64,000 nucleotides of DNA from Candidatus Mediterraneibacter merdipullorum (GCA_019117125.1 DXAL01000048.1:16745-80744); one strand, 5' to 3'. Positions 52,236 to 60,497 are shown, numbered from the stretch's first letter. A program made the numbers and translations. Notes: generated by a model not told the origin, from the letters alone.

Positions 52236-53927
52236 ATGAAGAAATTCAGACGGAACATCATCATTGTGCTCATTGTGCTGCTCGTACTTGGCATCTATTA
52301 TTACGTGGCGCTCCCGGCGGTTAATATCCATGCGATGGAATTCTGGATATTCCTCGGGGTGCTCATCCTCGCGGCAGCGGCGCTCTACGCAAAGAAGAAG
52401 CGGCTGAACCGGTACGAACTCAGGGAATCCAGAGGATTGAAAGCAATCCTGGGTGTATTTGCCGCGGTCGTCATTGTCTATCTTGCAGGCGCGCTCCTGT
52501 CTTCTCCAATCGTCAATGCGGAGAAATACCAGAAACTTTTGACGGTGGAGACCGGGGAATTCGCCACGGACATTGAAGAGCTTTCCTTTGACCAGATACC
52601 GCTTCTGGACAGGGATTCCGCGGCGCTGCTGGGAAACCGTGAGATGGGGAGCATGGTGGATATGGTCTCCCAGTTCGAGGTGGACGAACTGTATTCCCAG
52701 ATTAATTACCAGGACCGTCCGGTGCGGGTGTCCCCGCTGAAATACGCCAGCATCATCAAATGGCTCACAAACAGCGGCGAGGGTATCCCGGCTTATGTGA
52801 AGATTGATATGGCGACCCAGGACACGGAGCTGGTGAAGCTCGACGAAGGGATGAAATACACCGCGAGCGACCATTTTAACCGCAATATCTACCGCCACCT
52901 CCGGTTCCGCTACCCGACCTATATCTTCAATGACCTGAGCTTTGAAGTGGACGAGGAAGGGACGCCGTACTGGATATGCCCGGTGAAAAAATACAACATC
53001 GGACTGTTCGGAGGCGTGACCATCGGCAGGGTCGTGCTGTGCAATGCCATCACCGGAGAGACAGAGGACTATGCCATCGAAGATGCGCCGCAGTGGATTG
53101 ACCGTGCCTTTTCCGCGGACCTGCTCGTGGAGCTCTATGATTACCACGGCACGCTCAAGCACGGGTTCTTAAACAGTGTGCTGGGACAGAAGGACTGTCT
53201 TGCGACGACAGACGGGTATAATTATCTGGCAATCGATGATGACGTGTGGGTGTACACCGGCGTGACATCCATCACAGGCGACCAGTCCAATGTGGGATTT
53301 GTCCTTATGAACCAGAGGACGATGGAGACGAGATTCTACGAGGTGGAAGGCGCGACGGAACAGTCCGCCATGGATTCCGCGGAAGGGCAGGTGCAGAACC
53401 TGCACTATACCGCCACATTCCCGCTCCTGCTCAACATCTCGGGGGAGCCGACGTATTTTATCGCACTCAAGGATGATGCCGGGCTGGTGAAGATGTACGC
53501 CATGGTCAATGTCCAGAAATATCAGATTGTGGCGACAGGGGATACGGTCAGCGCATGCGAGGAAGCGTATACGACGCTGATGTACGAGAGCGGCATTAAG
53601 GAAGTGGAAGAAGACACCCGGGAAATCAGGACCGTCACAGGAGCTATCACGAAGATTGCCCAGGGCGTTGTGGACGGGAATTCCCACTACTATATCATGG
53701 TGGAAGGCTCGGATGCCATCTTCGATGTGCCGGTCGTGGAGTATATCGATATCATCCGCTTCAATGTGGGAGACAGCATTACTCTTGAATACCGGGAAGG
53801 AGAACAGACGAACACGGTCCTGTCCGTTCGGGGAGGCGGGCAGAGCGCCGGCAGTCCGGACGCGGATCATGCGGGCGCCGGCGATTCGGATGCGGATCAT
53901 CCAACCGCCGACGGTTCGGCACAGTGA
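52236..53927 (+). CDS. Large membrane-anchored protein of unknown function
   Basis: 563 residues. Three N-terminal membrane helices (about 7-29, 36-53 and 69-90), then a large soluble part. The stretch about 135-290 (AALLGNREMGSMVDMVSQFE, VKIDMATQDTELVKLDEGMK, YIFNDLSFEVDEEGTPYWIC) and the repeated beta structures resemble substrate- or ligand-binding PepSY-like modules, but I cannot assign a family. The C-terminal 110 residues form an OB-like beta region (TGAITKIAQGVVDGNSHYYI), and the tail is Gly/Ser/Asp-rich with a short DADH duplication. It follows trkH by 63 bases, so a link with potassium uptake or cell envelope is possible but unproven. Confidence 0.75.
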   Translation: MKKFRRNIIIVLIVLLVLGIYYYVALPAVNIHAMEFWIFLGVLILAAAALYAKKKRLNRYELRESRGLKAILGVFAAVVIVYLAGALLSSPIVNAEKYQKLLTVETGEFATDIEELSFDQIPLLDRDSAALLGNREMGSMVDMVSQFEVDELYSQINYQDRPVRVSPLKYASIIKWLTNSGEGIPAYVKIDMATQDTELVKLDEGMKYTASDHFNRNIYRHLRFRYPTYIFNDLSFEVDEEGTPYWICPVKKYNIGLFGGVTIGRVVLCNAITGETEDYAIEDAPQWIDRAFSADLLVELYDYHGTLKHGFLNSVLGQKDCLATTDGYNYLAIDDDVWVYTGVTSITGDQSNVGFVLMNQRTMETRFYEVEGATEQSAMDSAEGQVQNLHYTATFPLLLNISGEPTYFIALKDDAGLVKMYAMVNVQKYQIVATGDTVSACEEAYTTLMYESGIKEVEEDTREIRTVTGAITKIAQGVVDGNSHYYIMVEGSDAIFDVPVVEYIDIIRFNVGDSITLEYREGEQTNTVLSVRGGGQSAGSPDADHAGAGDSDADHPTADGSAQ

Positions 53928-53941
53928 CAGAATACACAGAA

Positions 53942-53978
53942 AAAGGCAGCTGCGGAATCATCCGCGGCTGCCTTTTTT
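53942..53978 (+). terminator. Terminator
   Basis: AAAGGCAGC(TG)CGG paired with CCG(CG)GCTGCCTTT and followed by a T-run. Confidence 0.88.
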
Positions 53979-54017
53979 GGAAGCGGTTTCGCTTTCTATA
54001 CTTACTTATCCGGATTT

Positions 54018-54443
54018 CTATGCGAGCACTGCATAATCATCTACAGAGCCAATGCCGGAAATCTCTCCTTTGTCTGCGCCCACGCTCAGATAGAAATCGA
54101 TATTGTTTTCTTTGCTTATCTTATTCAGTTTCTGCAGGAAAACAGGGAGGCTTTCGAGAGTGATGTTTGCCTGTTTGAGCACGCTGTCGATAAAGACTGC
54201 TTCGATATCGTGGTTGCCTGCAACCATGCCGTACAGAAAACCGATGAACTCTTCAAGAGTAAGGATGTCGGGATAATCAGCCATCCGGATTGCACGGATA
54301 TTGAAATCTACCGTGTAGGTATCCTTGTGGCTCTTTTTGATCAATACTACGTTTCCGTTGGATGTTTTCACCTTTTCATTTGCAAGGTCGATCATTTTCT
54401 GTGTCTTTCCGCTGCCTCTGGGGCCTGTGATTAAATTTACCAT
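54018..54443 (-). CDS. Small P-loop ATP-binding protein
   Basis: 141 residues. Walker A GPRGSGKTQ at 7-15, and an Asp-containing strand IEAVFIDSVLK as a likely Walker B. The rest (VVLIKKSHKDTYTVDFNIRA, YPDILTLEEFIGFLYGMVAG, LNKISKENNIDFYLSVGAD) has no motif I recognise beyond the NTPase fold; similar proteins are annotated only as ATP-binding proteins. Single gene with its own promoter (54507-54535, minus) and AAGGAGAG site. Codon use is more AT-rich than its neighbours. Confidence 0.8.
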   Translation of the reverse strand: MVNLITGPRGSGKTQKMIDLANEKVKTSNGNVVLIKKSHKDTYTVDFNIRAIRMADYPDILTLEEFIGFLYGMVAGNHDIEAVFIDSVLKQANITLESLPVFLQKLNKISKENNIDFYLSVGADKGEISGIGSVDDYAVLA

Positions 54444-54506
54444 GGCGAATCTCTCCTTTATGTATGTATTGTTTGAGACTTTTCACCTCTCAAATATCAT
54501 ACATCC

Positions 54507-54535
54507 ATTATACACGAAAGACAGGTGCGGAACAA
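54507..54535 (-). promoter_or_regulatory. Promoter of the small P-loop gene
   Basis: Minus strand TTGTTC, 17-base spacer, TATAAT. Confidence 0.65.
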
Positions 54536-54596
54536 CTAAAAAAAGGATAAACCTTTCTTTTTTTTGCCGGGAACGGAGAAGACGCGGGGAAACGTA

Positions 54597-54626
54597 TTGA
54601 CAGAAATCATTCTCCCGGCATAAGAT
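54597..54626 (+). promoter_or_regulatory. Promoter of the ZIP transporter gene
   Basis: TTGACA, 18-base spacer, TAAGAT. Confidence 0.65.
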
Positions 54627-54665
54627 AAAATAACGGGTCTAATCAGTCAGAAAAGGAGAGAAGAG

Positions 54666-55448
54666 ATGAATCAGAATACACTGGTCGGGATACTCATACC
54701 TTTCGCCGGGACGGCGCTTGGTTCGGCGATGGTATTTTTTATGCGCAGGGAGATGAACGAGAAGCTCCAGAAGATGCTGCTGGGCTTTGCATCCGGCGTG
54801 ATGATGGCGGCATCCGTATGGTCGCTGCTCATCCCTGCCATCGACATGGCGGAGCAGGAGGGAGGCATCCCGTGGATGCCGCCGGCTGTGGGGTTCCTTC
54901 TGGGGATGGGATTTCTGCTCCTGCTGGATACGCTGACGCCCCATCTCCACTTTACCGATGAGAAACCGGAGGGCGTGCCTGCCCATTTAAAAAAAACAAC
55001 CATGCTTGTCCTTGCGGTCACGCTCCACAATATCCCGGAGGGGATGGCGGTGGGCGTCACATTCGCAGGGGTGCTCAGCGAGAATACAGCGATGACCCTT
55101 GCGGGCGCATTTGCCCTGTCAGTCGGGATTGCCATCCAGAACTTCCCCGAGGGAGCCATCATCTCCATGCCGCTGAAAAGCCAGGGGCTGTCTAAGGGAC
55201 GGGCGTTCCTCTACGGGGCGCTTTCCGGCATCGTGGAACCTGCAGCGGCGTTCCTCACCATTCTGCTGACCGGGCTTGTAGTCCCGCTGCTCCCCTACCT
55301 GCTCTCGTTTGCGGCAGGGGCGATGATCTATGTCGTGGTGGAAGAGCTGATACCGGAGGCGCAGACCGGGAAACACTCCAATATCAGCACAATCGGGGTG
55401 GCGGTCGGATTCGTGCTCATGATGATACTGGATGTGGCGCTGGGATAA
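54666..55448 (+). CDS. ZIP family metal transporter
   Basis: 260 residues, eight helices expected. Metal-binding helices are HNIPEGMAVGVTFAG (TM4) and QNFPEGAIISMPL (TM5), the hallmark of ZIP carriers; LLDTLTPHLHF gives a short His loop. Family members import Zn2+ or other divalent ions (ZupT/GufA type); the substrate cannot be fixed. Strong AAAGGAGAGAAG ribosome binding site. Convergent with the deacetylase gene, only six bases apart with no room for a terminator. Confidence 0.92.
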   Translation: MNQNTLVGILIPFAGTALGSAMVFFMRREMNEKLQKMLLGFASGVMMAASVWSLLIPAIDMAEQEGGIPWMPPAVGFLLGMGFLLLLDTLTPHLHFTDEKPEGVPAHLKKTTMLVLAVTLHNIPEGMAVGVTFAGVLSENTAMTLAGAFALSVGIAIQNFPEGAIISMPLKSQGLSKGRAFLYGALSGIVEPAAAFLTILLTGLVVPLLPYLLSFAAGAMIYVVVEELIPEAQTGKHSNISTIGVAVGFVLMMILDVALG

Positions 55449-55454
55449 GATGCC

Positions 55455-56282
55455 CTAATTGTGAATCTCGCTCAGCGGCAGGATGCGGTATCCCATTTCT
55501 TCCCATCTTGTCAGCAGTTCATCCAGGATCGCTGCATTGGTGGATGAGGTGCTGTGCAGGAGAACGATGGCGCCGGGGTGGATGCGCCCCAGCAGCTTGT
55601 CGAAGGCTTCTTCCTCTGTGGGCTGGTCGTCCTGATACCAGTCCTCATAGGCGAGGCTCCAGAAAAAAGTCTGATACCCCAGTTCTTTTGCCATCTCCAG
55701 ATTCTTTTCATGATATTTCCCCTGGGGCGGACGATAGTACCGGTCCAGCTCCTTCCCTGTTGCGCGGGAAAATGCGTCCTCCACAGAGACGATTTCCTCG
55801 CGGAAGGAATCCATATCCGAAATCCGGGACATATCGGGATGGTGCCAGGTGTGGTTCCCGACAGAATGGCCTTCCTCCACCATCCGCCTGACAAGTTCGG
55901 GCTCAGATTCTACGTAGGTCCCTACCACAAAAAAGGTTGCGGGCGCGTTGTGTTTTTTGAGGGCGTCAAGGATGGGCGCGGTGTTCCCGTTTTCATATCC
56001 TGCGTCAAAAGTGAGATAGAGGATTTTCTCGTCGGTGTCCTGTGCGTACCATGCATCGTATCGGGCGAGTTCCTCCATGGTGGCGTTGCCGACGGGCGTC
56101 TGTCCGGTTTCCGGAAAGCTCAGCCCCCAGCTGCCCTCTGCTGAGACGGGGAGCGCCTCTGCCTGCGGTCCGCTGTCTTTGAGAACGTCTCTCAGGCGGG
56201 CGGCACCGCTCCCGGCGAGGTAGGCAAAGAGGAACAAAAGAAGGAATAAAAATGGTCGGAAATGTCTGGAAGTCTGGTTCAT
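55455..56282 (-). CDS. Polysaccharide deacetylase, PdaA-like
   Basis: 275 residues. N-terminal signal anchor (FLFLLLFLFAYLAG), then NodB-homology domain: motif 1 LTFDAGYENGNTA, motif 2 GHSVGNHTWHHPDM (metal-binding His pair), motif 3 RPPQGKYHEKNLEM, motif 4 FWSLAYEDW and motif 5 VLLHSTSSTNAAIL. In motif 1 the second Asp of TFDDG is replaced by Ala, as in PdaA-type enzymes where Asn/Ala occurs. PdaA makes muramic delta-lactam in spore cortex, so a sporulation role is likely; a general envelope deacetylase remains possible. Confidence 0.87.
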   Translation of the reverse strand: MNQTSRHFRPFLFLLLFLFAYLAGSGAARLRDVLKDSGPQAEALPVSAEGSWGLSFPETGQTPVGNATMEELARYDAWYAQDTDEKILYLTFDAGYENGNTAPILDALKKHNAPATFFVVGTYVESEPELVRRMVEEGHSVGNHTWHHPDMSRISDMDSFREEIVSVEDAFSRATGKELDRYYRPPQGKYHEKNLEMAKELGYQTFFWSLAYEDWYQDDQPTEEEAFDKLLGRIHPGAIVLLHSTSSTNAAILDELLTRWEEMGYRILPLSEIHN

Positions 56283-56332
56283 ATCTGCCTCACAGTGCGG
56301 CTTTGGTCTGGTCTATCATATGAATCCCGGAA

Positions 56333-56361
56333 TTGAAAAATGCGGTGGATTCTGTTATCAT
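56333..56361 (+). promoter_or_regulatory. Promoter of the BMC-domain operon
   Basis: TTGAAA, 17-base spacer, TATCAT. Confidence 0.65.
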
Positions 56362-56446
56362 AGCAGTAGGCAGCGTCCGTGTACAGGGGGACTGTATTGC
56401 CCGCTTGTAGATGGACGTAAAACAGAGATGTTTACAGGAGGAAGCT

Positions 56447-56746
56447 ATGGCGGAAGAGTATACGGGAATGGCGGTCGGAGTATTTGAGCTGGAAAGTGAA
56501 TGTATCTGCTTTGTGGCTCTGGATGCGGCTGCAAAAGCGGCGAATGTGAAGATACAGGCGGTGGAGCGCAACAGGCTGAAATCCGGGGCGTGCGTGAAGA
56601 TGCGCGGCACGGTGTCGGATGTAAAGGCAGCGATGGAGGCGGCGCTTGCAGCGGCGGAAGGGCGCAGCAAAGTCGTGTCCCATACGGTGATCGCGTCGCC
56701 GTCTGCGGATACGGAGAAAGCCCTTGCCATGACCATTCAGAAATAA
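56447..56746 (+). CDS. BMC-domain shell-type protein 1
   Basis: 99 residues from ATG 56447, preceded by ACAGGAGGAAGCT. A single bacterial microcompartment (BMC/PduA-EutM) domain: GMAVGVFELESECICFVALD (strand 1 and helix A), AAKAANVKIQAVERNRLKSG, VKMRGTVSDVKAAMEAALAA and HTVIASPSADTEKAL. The usual pore loop KIGSG reads NRLKSG. Expected to form hexameric shell tiles. It is cotranscribed with a second BMC protein and a dehydrogenase; no signature BMC core enzyme, aldehyde dehydrogenase or BMC-P (EutN-type vertex) gene is nearby. Confidence 0.85.
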   Translation: MAEEYTGMAVGVFELESECICFVALDAAAKAANVKIQAVERNRLKSGACVKMRGTVSDVKAAMEAALAAAEGRSKVVSHTVIASPSADTEKALAMTIQK

Positions 56747-56772
56747 GAGCACAGGAAAGGACAGGTACAGAT

Positions 56773-57060
56773 ATGACATATGGAGCTTATGGACTTGTAG
56801 AAGTGGTGGGCGAGGCAAATGCAGTCCTTGTGACGGACCGCATGCTCAAGACTTCGGAAGTAGAATACGTAACACAGGACACCAAGTGCGGCGGCCACGC
56901 CCTTGTCTTTATCGGCGGCGACGTGGCGGCGGTAAAAGCGGCAGTAGACAGTGTGAAAGAAGACCCGCCGTGCGAGGTGGTCGAGTCGGCGGTGATATCC
57001 AACCCGTCCCGGGAGATGGTGGATATCGTAGAGATGTTCAAAAGCCGCAGGAAACGATGA
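56773..57060 (+). CDS. BMC-domain shell-type protein 2
   Basis: 95 residues, BMC domain: YGAYGLVEVVGEANAVLVTD, then LKTSEVEYVTQDTKCGGHAL, FIGGDVAAVKAAVDSVKED and VVESAVISNPSREMVDIV. The predicted pore loop is TKCGGH with Cys39; pore cysteines in some BMC shell proteins (PduT, GrpU) bind iron-sulphur clusters. It shares only fold-level similarity with protein 1 and could form mixed or separate hexamers. Its stop overlaps the start of the dehydrogenase (ATGA), which ties the enzyme to the shell proteins at the level of translation. Confidence 0.85.
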   Translation: MTYGAYGLVEVVGEANAVLVTDRMLKTSEVEYVTQDTKCGGHALVFIGGDVAAVKAAVDSVKEDPPCEVVESAVISNPSREMVDIVEMFKSRRKR

Positions 57061-58040
57061 AGATATTTGTCTACAGTTACCGGGAATTTGATGAAGCGCA
57101 GTATTTTCAGCAGTTTGCAGAAGAATTCGGCATTGACCTGGGATTCACGACAGAGGACCCGGCGCCGGAGAATGCGGAGCTGGCAGCCGGATACGAATAT
57201 CTGAGCATCATCACCACAAAGATTGACGCGGCGCTGATGCAGCGGTTTCATGACCTGGGCGTGAAGATGATATCCACACGGACCATCGGGTACGACCATG
57301 TGGACCTGGATGCGGCAAAGCGGCTCGGCATGCACGTGAGCAATGTGTCCTACTCGCCGGAGTGCGTGGCAGACTATACGGTCATGCTGATGCTGATGTC
57401 CATCCGGAAGATGAAGCGCATCATGCAGCGGGAGGAACTCAATGACTTTTCCCTGCCCGGGATACAGGGGCGCGAGATGCCGGACATGACAGTGGGCGTG
57501 CTGGGGACCGGGCGCATCGGACGCGCCGTCATCCGGGACCTGACAGGATTCGGCTGCCGGATATACGCGTATGATAAATACGAGGACGATGACGTCAGGG
57601 AGCATGCGGAGTACGCAGACCTGGATGCCATCTTCCGCGAATGCGACATCATCACCCTCCACATGCCGCTTTTGAAGGACAACCGCCATATCATCGGCGC
57701 GGATGCAATCGCGAAGATGAAAGACGGCGTCGTGCTGATTAACACGGCAAGGGGCGGGCTCATCGACACAAAAGCCCTGATAGAAGGGATTGAGTCAGGA
57801 AAGGTGGGCGCAGCCGGGCTGGACGTGATAGAAGATGAGTTCGGCATGTATTATTTTGACCGGAAGTCAGACGTGCTGGCGAAGCGGGACCTCTATATCC
57901 TGCGGGGATTCCCGAACGTGACGGTGACGCCCCACATGGCGTTCTACACGGACCGGTCGGTGAGCGATATGGTACGGAATTCACTTCTAAGCTGCATCTG
58001 CCGGGAGACCGGGAAAGAAGACCCATGGCGCGTCCTGTAG
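57057..58040 (+). CDS. D-isomer-specific 2-hydroxyacid dehydrogenase (D-lactate dehydrogenase-like)
   Basis: 327 residues. N-terminal catalytic half (KIFVYSYREFDEAQYFQQFA, TRTIGYDHVDLDAAKRLG), NAD-binding VGVLGTGRIGRAVIRDLTGF, catalytic Arg in INTARGGLID, Glu in AAGLDVIEDE and His in VTPHMAFYTDRSV. The pattern fits D-LDH/VanH-type enzymes; substrate may be pyruvate or a larger 2-oxoacid. No N-terminal encapsulation peptide is evident. Translationally coupled to the second BMC gene, which is unusual for this enzyme family. Confidence 0.9.
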   Translation: MKIFVYSYREFDEAQYFQQFAEEFGIDLGFTTEDPAPENAELAAGYEYLSIITTKIDAALMQRFHDLGVKMISTRTIGYDHVDLDAAKRLGMHVSNVSYSPECVADYTVMLMLMSIRKMKRIMQREELNDFSLPGIQGREMPDMTVGVLGTGRIGRAVIRDLTGFGCRIYAYDKYEDDDVREHAEYADLDAIFRECDIITLHMPLLKDNRHIIGADAIAKMKDGVVLINTARGGLIDTKALIEGIESGKVGAAGLDVIEDEFGMYYFDRKSDVLAKRDLYILRGFPNVTVTPHMAFYTDRSVSDMVRNSLLSCICRETGKEDPWRVL

Positions 58041-58108
58041 GGACGGCACCTGAGCGCCCTGGGAGAAACATTTTCAGCAGGTGACAGGATTCTTCCTTTT
58101 TTGCACAT

Positions 58109-58127
58109 CCACAGTGTTATACTGTGG
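58109..58127 (+). promoter_or_regulatory. Palindrome overlapping a -10 box
   Basis: CCACAGT-GTTAT-ACTGTGG, perfect 7-bp arms, covering TATACT (58118-58123). No good -35 is seen 17 bases upstream. Likely operator for the gene at 58192. Confidence 0.5.
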
Positions 58128-58191
58128 CAAACTCATATCGGTCCGGAAGGAGCATGTCCGGATGCCGGTGTGCAGATAAAGGAGGAAGGAC

Positions 58192-58881
58192 ATGAAAGGA
58201 AAGAACAGGACGGCAGTCATCGCTGTGATACTGGCGGCGCTCCTTGCCGCCGGAATCCTTGCGGGGACATACCTGTACAGCAATCGCTTTGACGCGGCGG
58301 ACTATGTGCAGGCGGTAGTGGATGCGTCATATAAAAACGAGACGGAACTGTATGTGGAGATTACAGGGGTATCCGAGGAAGAGGCGCAGGAGATATTCGA
58401 GGAAAATCTGGATGCCACAATGGAGGGGTTTGAAAGCTCGGACATGCCACAGGATATGCAGCCGAAATACCGGGAACTCTTCGGCGAGCTGGCGAAAAAC
58501 ATCAGCTGTACCGCAGGGGAGCCGAAGGAACAGGAGGACGGCAGCTACATCGTGCCGGTCACAGTAAAGCCTGTCACCGTCTTCACCGATACATATGCGA
58601 CTTTCCAGGCGCGGGCGCAGGAGTACGCACAGCAGGTCACGGACCAGGTGATGGACGGGGGCGAGATGCCGGAGGATGCCAGGATGCAGGCGGAAATCTA
58701 CGGGATTTATTATGAAGTGTTAAAGGAGCGCACGGATTCGGGGATGCTCTACGGCGGGGCAAGAAATGTGGATGTTCATGTCACAAAAGAGGGCAGCAGG
58801 AACTTTTCCATCGACGAAGGAGATATGGACCGGCTGGATTCAATGCTTATCGAGAGTGTGCACACAGAGCCGGAAGAATAA
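58192..58881 (+). CDS. Membrane-anchored extracytoplasmic protein of unknown function
   Basis: 229 residues. N-terminal membrane anchor (AVIAVILAALLAAGILAGTY, residues 8-27), no lipobox Cys. The rest is an acidic soluble domain with DAADYVQAVVDASYKNETEL, YVEITGVSEEEAQEIFEENL and YIVPVTVKPVTVF, resembling the DUF5105-like lipoprotein folds of Clostridia, but I cannot confirm a family. AAAGGAGGAAGG precedes ATG 58192. Sits alone under a palindromic promoter region. Confidence 0.7.
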   Translation: MKGKNRTAVIAVILAALLAAGILAGTYLYSNRFDAADYVQAVVDASYKNETELYVEITGVSEEEAQEIFEENLDATMEGFESSDMPQDMQPKYRELFGELAKNISCTAGEPKEQEDGSYIVPVTVKPVTVFTDTYATFQARAQEYAQQVTDQVMDGGEMPEDARMQAEIYGIYYEVLKERTDSGMLYGGARNVDVHVTKEGSRNFSIDEGDMDRLDSMLIESVHTEPEE

Positions 58882-58950
58882 AGCCGCGTACACAGAATGT
58901 TCACTAAGATAAAAGAAGTATAAACAATTCTAAAATAAGTGATAAAGTCA

Positions 58951-58979
58951 CTGACAAAACCGTTTTGGTCTGTTAAAAT
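58951..58979 (+). promoter_or_regulatory. Promoter of the small basic protein gene
   Basis: CTGACA, 17-base spacer, TAAAAT. Confidence 0.55.
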
Positions 58980-59044
58980 GCAGGCGTAACATGAAACAGC
59001 AGGCAGTTGATGCAGATTCACGCCGCATGGCAGGAGGAACGGAT

Positions 59045-59206
59045 ATGACGCTGGAACGTTATTATAGATTCATCAATACAGGGATTGGAAAGAAGATAAA
59101 GGAAGTCTTAAACGGACTCATTCCGGGACTTGTCCCGGAGCCGGTCCCGGTCAGAGTGCCCGTCCGGCAGCCGCAGAGAGTCCCCGGCAGCCGGAGGAGA
59201 AGATGA
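59045..59206 (+). CDS. Small basic proline/arginine-tailed protein, unknown
   Basis: 53 residues from ATG 59045, which has a strong AGGAGG 9-14 bases upstream. The N-terminal half is amphipathic (YYRFINTGIGKKIKEVLNGL), the C-terminal half is a run of Pro/Val/Arg (PEPVPVRVPVRQPQ) ending in Arg-Arg-Arg-Arg. Own promoter at 58951 and terminator at 59240 frame it as a separate transcript. I know no family. Could bind membrane, nucleic acid or ribosome; no function is claimed. Confidence 0.55.
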   Translation: MTLERYYRFINTGIGKKIKEVLNGLIPGLVPEPVPVRVPVRQPQRVPGSRRRR

Positions 59207-59239
59207 CGCAGGGGACAGAGATACAGGTACAGACAGGAC

Positions 59240-59275
59240 AGGCGGACAGGGGAAATTTCCCCGGTCCGCCTTTTT
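59240..59275 (+). terminator. Terminator of the small basic protein transcript
   Basis: GGCGGAC/GTCCGCC outer stem, GGGGAAATTTCCCC inner palindrome, then TTTTT. Confidence 0.88.
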
Positions 59276-59436
59276 ACGGCAGGATGCCGTGCTGCCCTGC
59301 GCACAGTGCCCGCTCTGGAATATCCGGGCATTCCGTGGTAAAGTAGAGGTATCAGGAAATCATCAACTCCCGGAAAGCAGAAGTTTCGTGAAAGCAGAAG
59401 TTTTGGGAAAGCAAAAGGAAGGAACGACAGCAGGAG

Positions 59437-60465
59437 ATGGCACACACAGACAGAACCAGGGAGACGGAAAAAAGAGTTGGGAATACAGACCGGAGCAGCC
59501 AGGGGAAGAGGCTGCGGCTTATCTGCATGGCGGCAGCCGCCACCAGTCTCCTGGCCGCATGCGGCGTACTGGAGAGCGCAGAGGACCGGGAGGCAGACGC
59601 AGAGCGGGCGGTGCAGTCGGCAGAGACTCTGGCAGAAGTGCCTGCCTACAGCGGGGCGCCCTATGTGGAGATAAACGACAATCAGCCGGAGTTTGAGGAC
59701 TACGAACTGACGACCGTGGCATACGAGGAATACAGTGAACTGGACAACCTTGGCAGATGCGGCGAAGCGAAAGCCTGTGTGGGAGAGGAGACCATGCCCA
59801 CGGAGGAGCGCAAGAGCATCAGCGAAGTAAAGCCCACCGGCTGGGTCAATGAAAAGTATGACAGCGTGGACGGGGAATATCTCTACAACCGCTGCCATCT
59901 CATCGGTTTCCAGCTCACCGGGGAAAATGCCAACGAAGAAAACCTCATCACAGGCACCCGCTACATGAATACAGAGGGGATGCTTCCCTTTGAGAACCTT
60001 GTGGCAGATTATATCCATGAGACGGACAACCATGTCCTCTACCGGGTGACGCCCATCTTCGAGGGGGACGACCTGGTGGCGTCCGGCGTGCAGATGGAGG
60101 CGGAGTCCGTGGAAGACAACGGAGCGGGCGTCTGCTTTAACGTGTATGTGTACAATGTACAGCCTCAGATTACCATCAACTATGCGACCGGAGAAAACTG
60201 GGAAAGCACGGACGTTGTCTCTTCAGAGGGACTCGGGGAAGAAGACCGGACGGAATATACGGATTCCGGCGAACTTGCAGCGCCCCAGGGGAACTGGGTA
60301 GAGCAGGAGCAGACCTACATCATCAACACCAGCTCCGGGAAGTTCCACAGACCGGACTGCTCCGGCGCAAAAGACATCAAAGAGAAGAACCGGCAGGAAT
60401 ATACCGGAACGCGGAGCGAACTGCTGGCGGAAGGATACGAGCCCTGCGGGATGTGCGAGCCGTAA
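59437..60465 (+). CDS. Secreted lipoprotein DNA/RNA non-specific endonuclease
   Basis: 342 residues. Long basic N-region, then a lipoprotein signal with lipobox LLAACG (lipidated Cys near residue 42). The nuclease domain holds [20 protein letters not shown] and ITGTRYMN, the EndA/streptodornase type of the His-Me finger fold with catalytic His in RCH. The C-terminal 45 residues ([12 protein letters not shown], then YEPCGMCEP) resemble the Cys-rich Ada-like metal-binding tail common behind such nucleases. Probably surface-attached for DNA degradation or uptake. The start is uncertain: GGAAGG lies 13 bases before ATG 59437. Confidence 0.87.
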   Translation: MAHTDRTRETEKRVGNTDRSSQGKRLRLICMAAAATSLLAACGVLESAEDREADAERAVQSAETLAEVPAYSGAPYVEINDNQPEFEDYELTTVAYEEYSELDNLGRCGEAKACVGEETMPTEERKSISEVKPTGWVNEKYDSVDGEYLYNRCHLIGFQLTGENANEENLITGTRYMNTEGMLPFENLVADYIHETDNHVLYRVTPIFEGDDLVASGVQMEAESVEDNGAGVCFNVYVYNVQPQITINYATGENWESTDVVSSEGLGEEDRTEYTDSGELAAPQGNWVEQEQTYIINTSSGKFHRPDCSGAKDIKEKNRQEYTGTRSELLAEGYEPCGMCEP

Positions 60466-60497
60466 ATCCCGTCCCTGCAGTCCTGCGGAGACAGACA

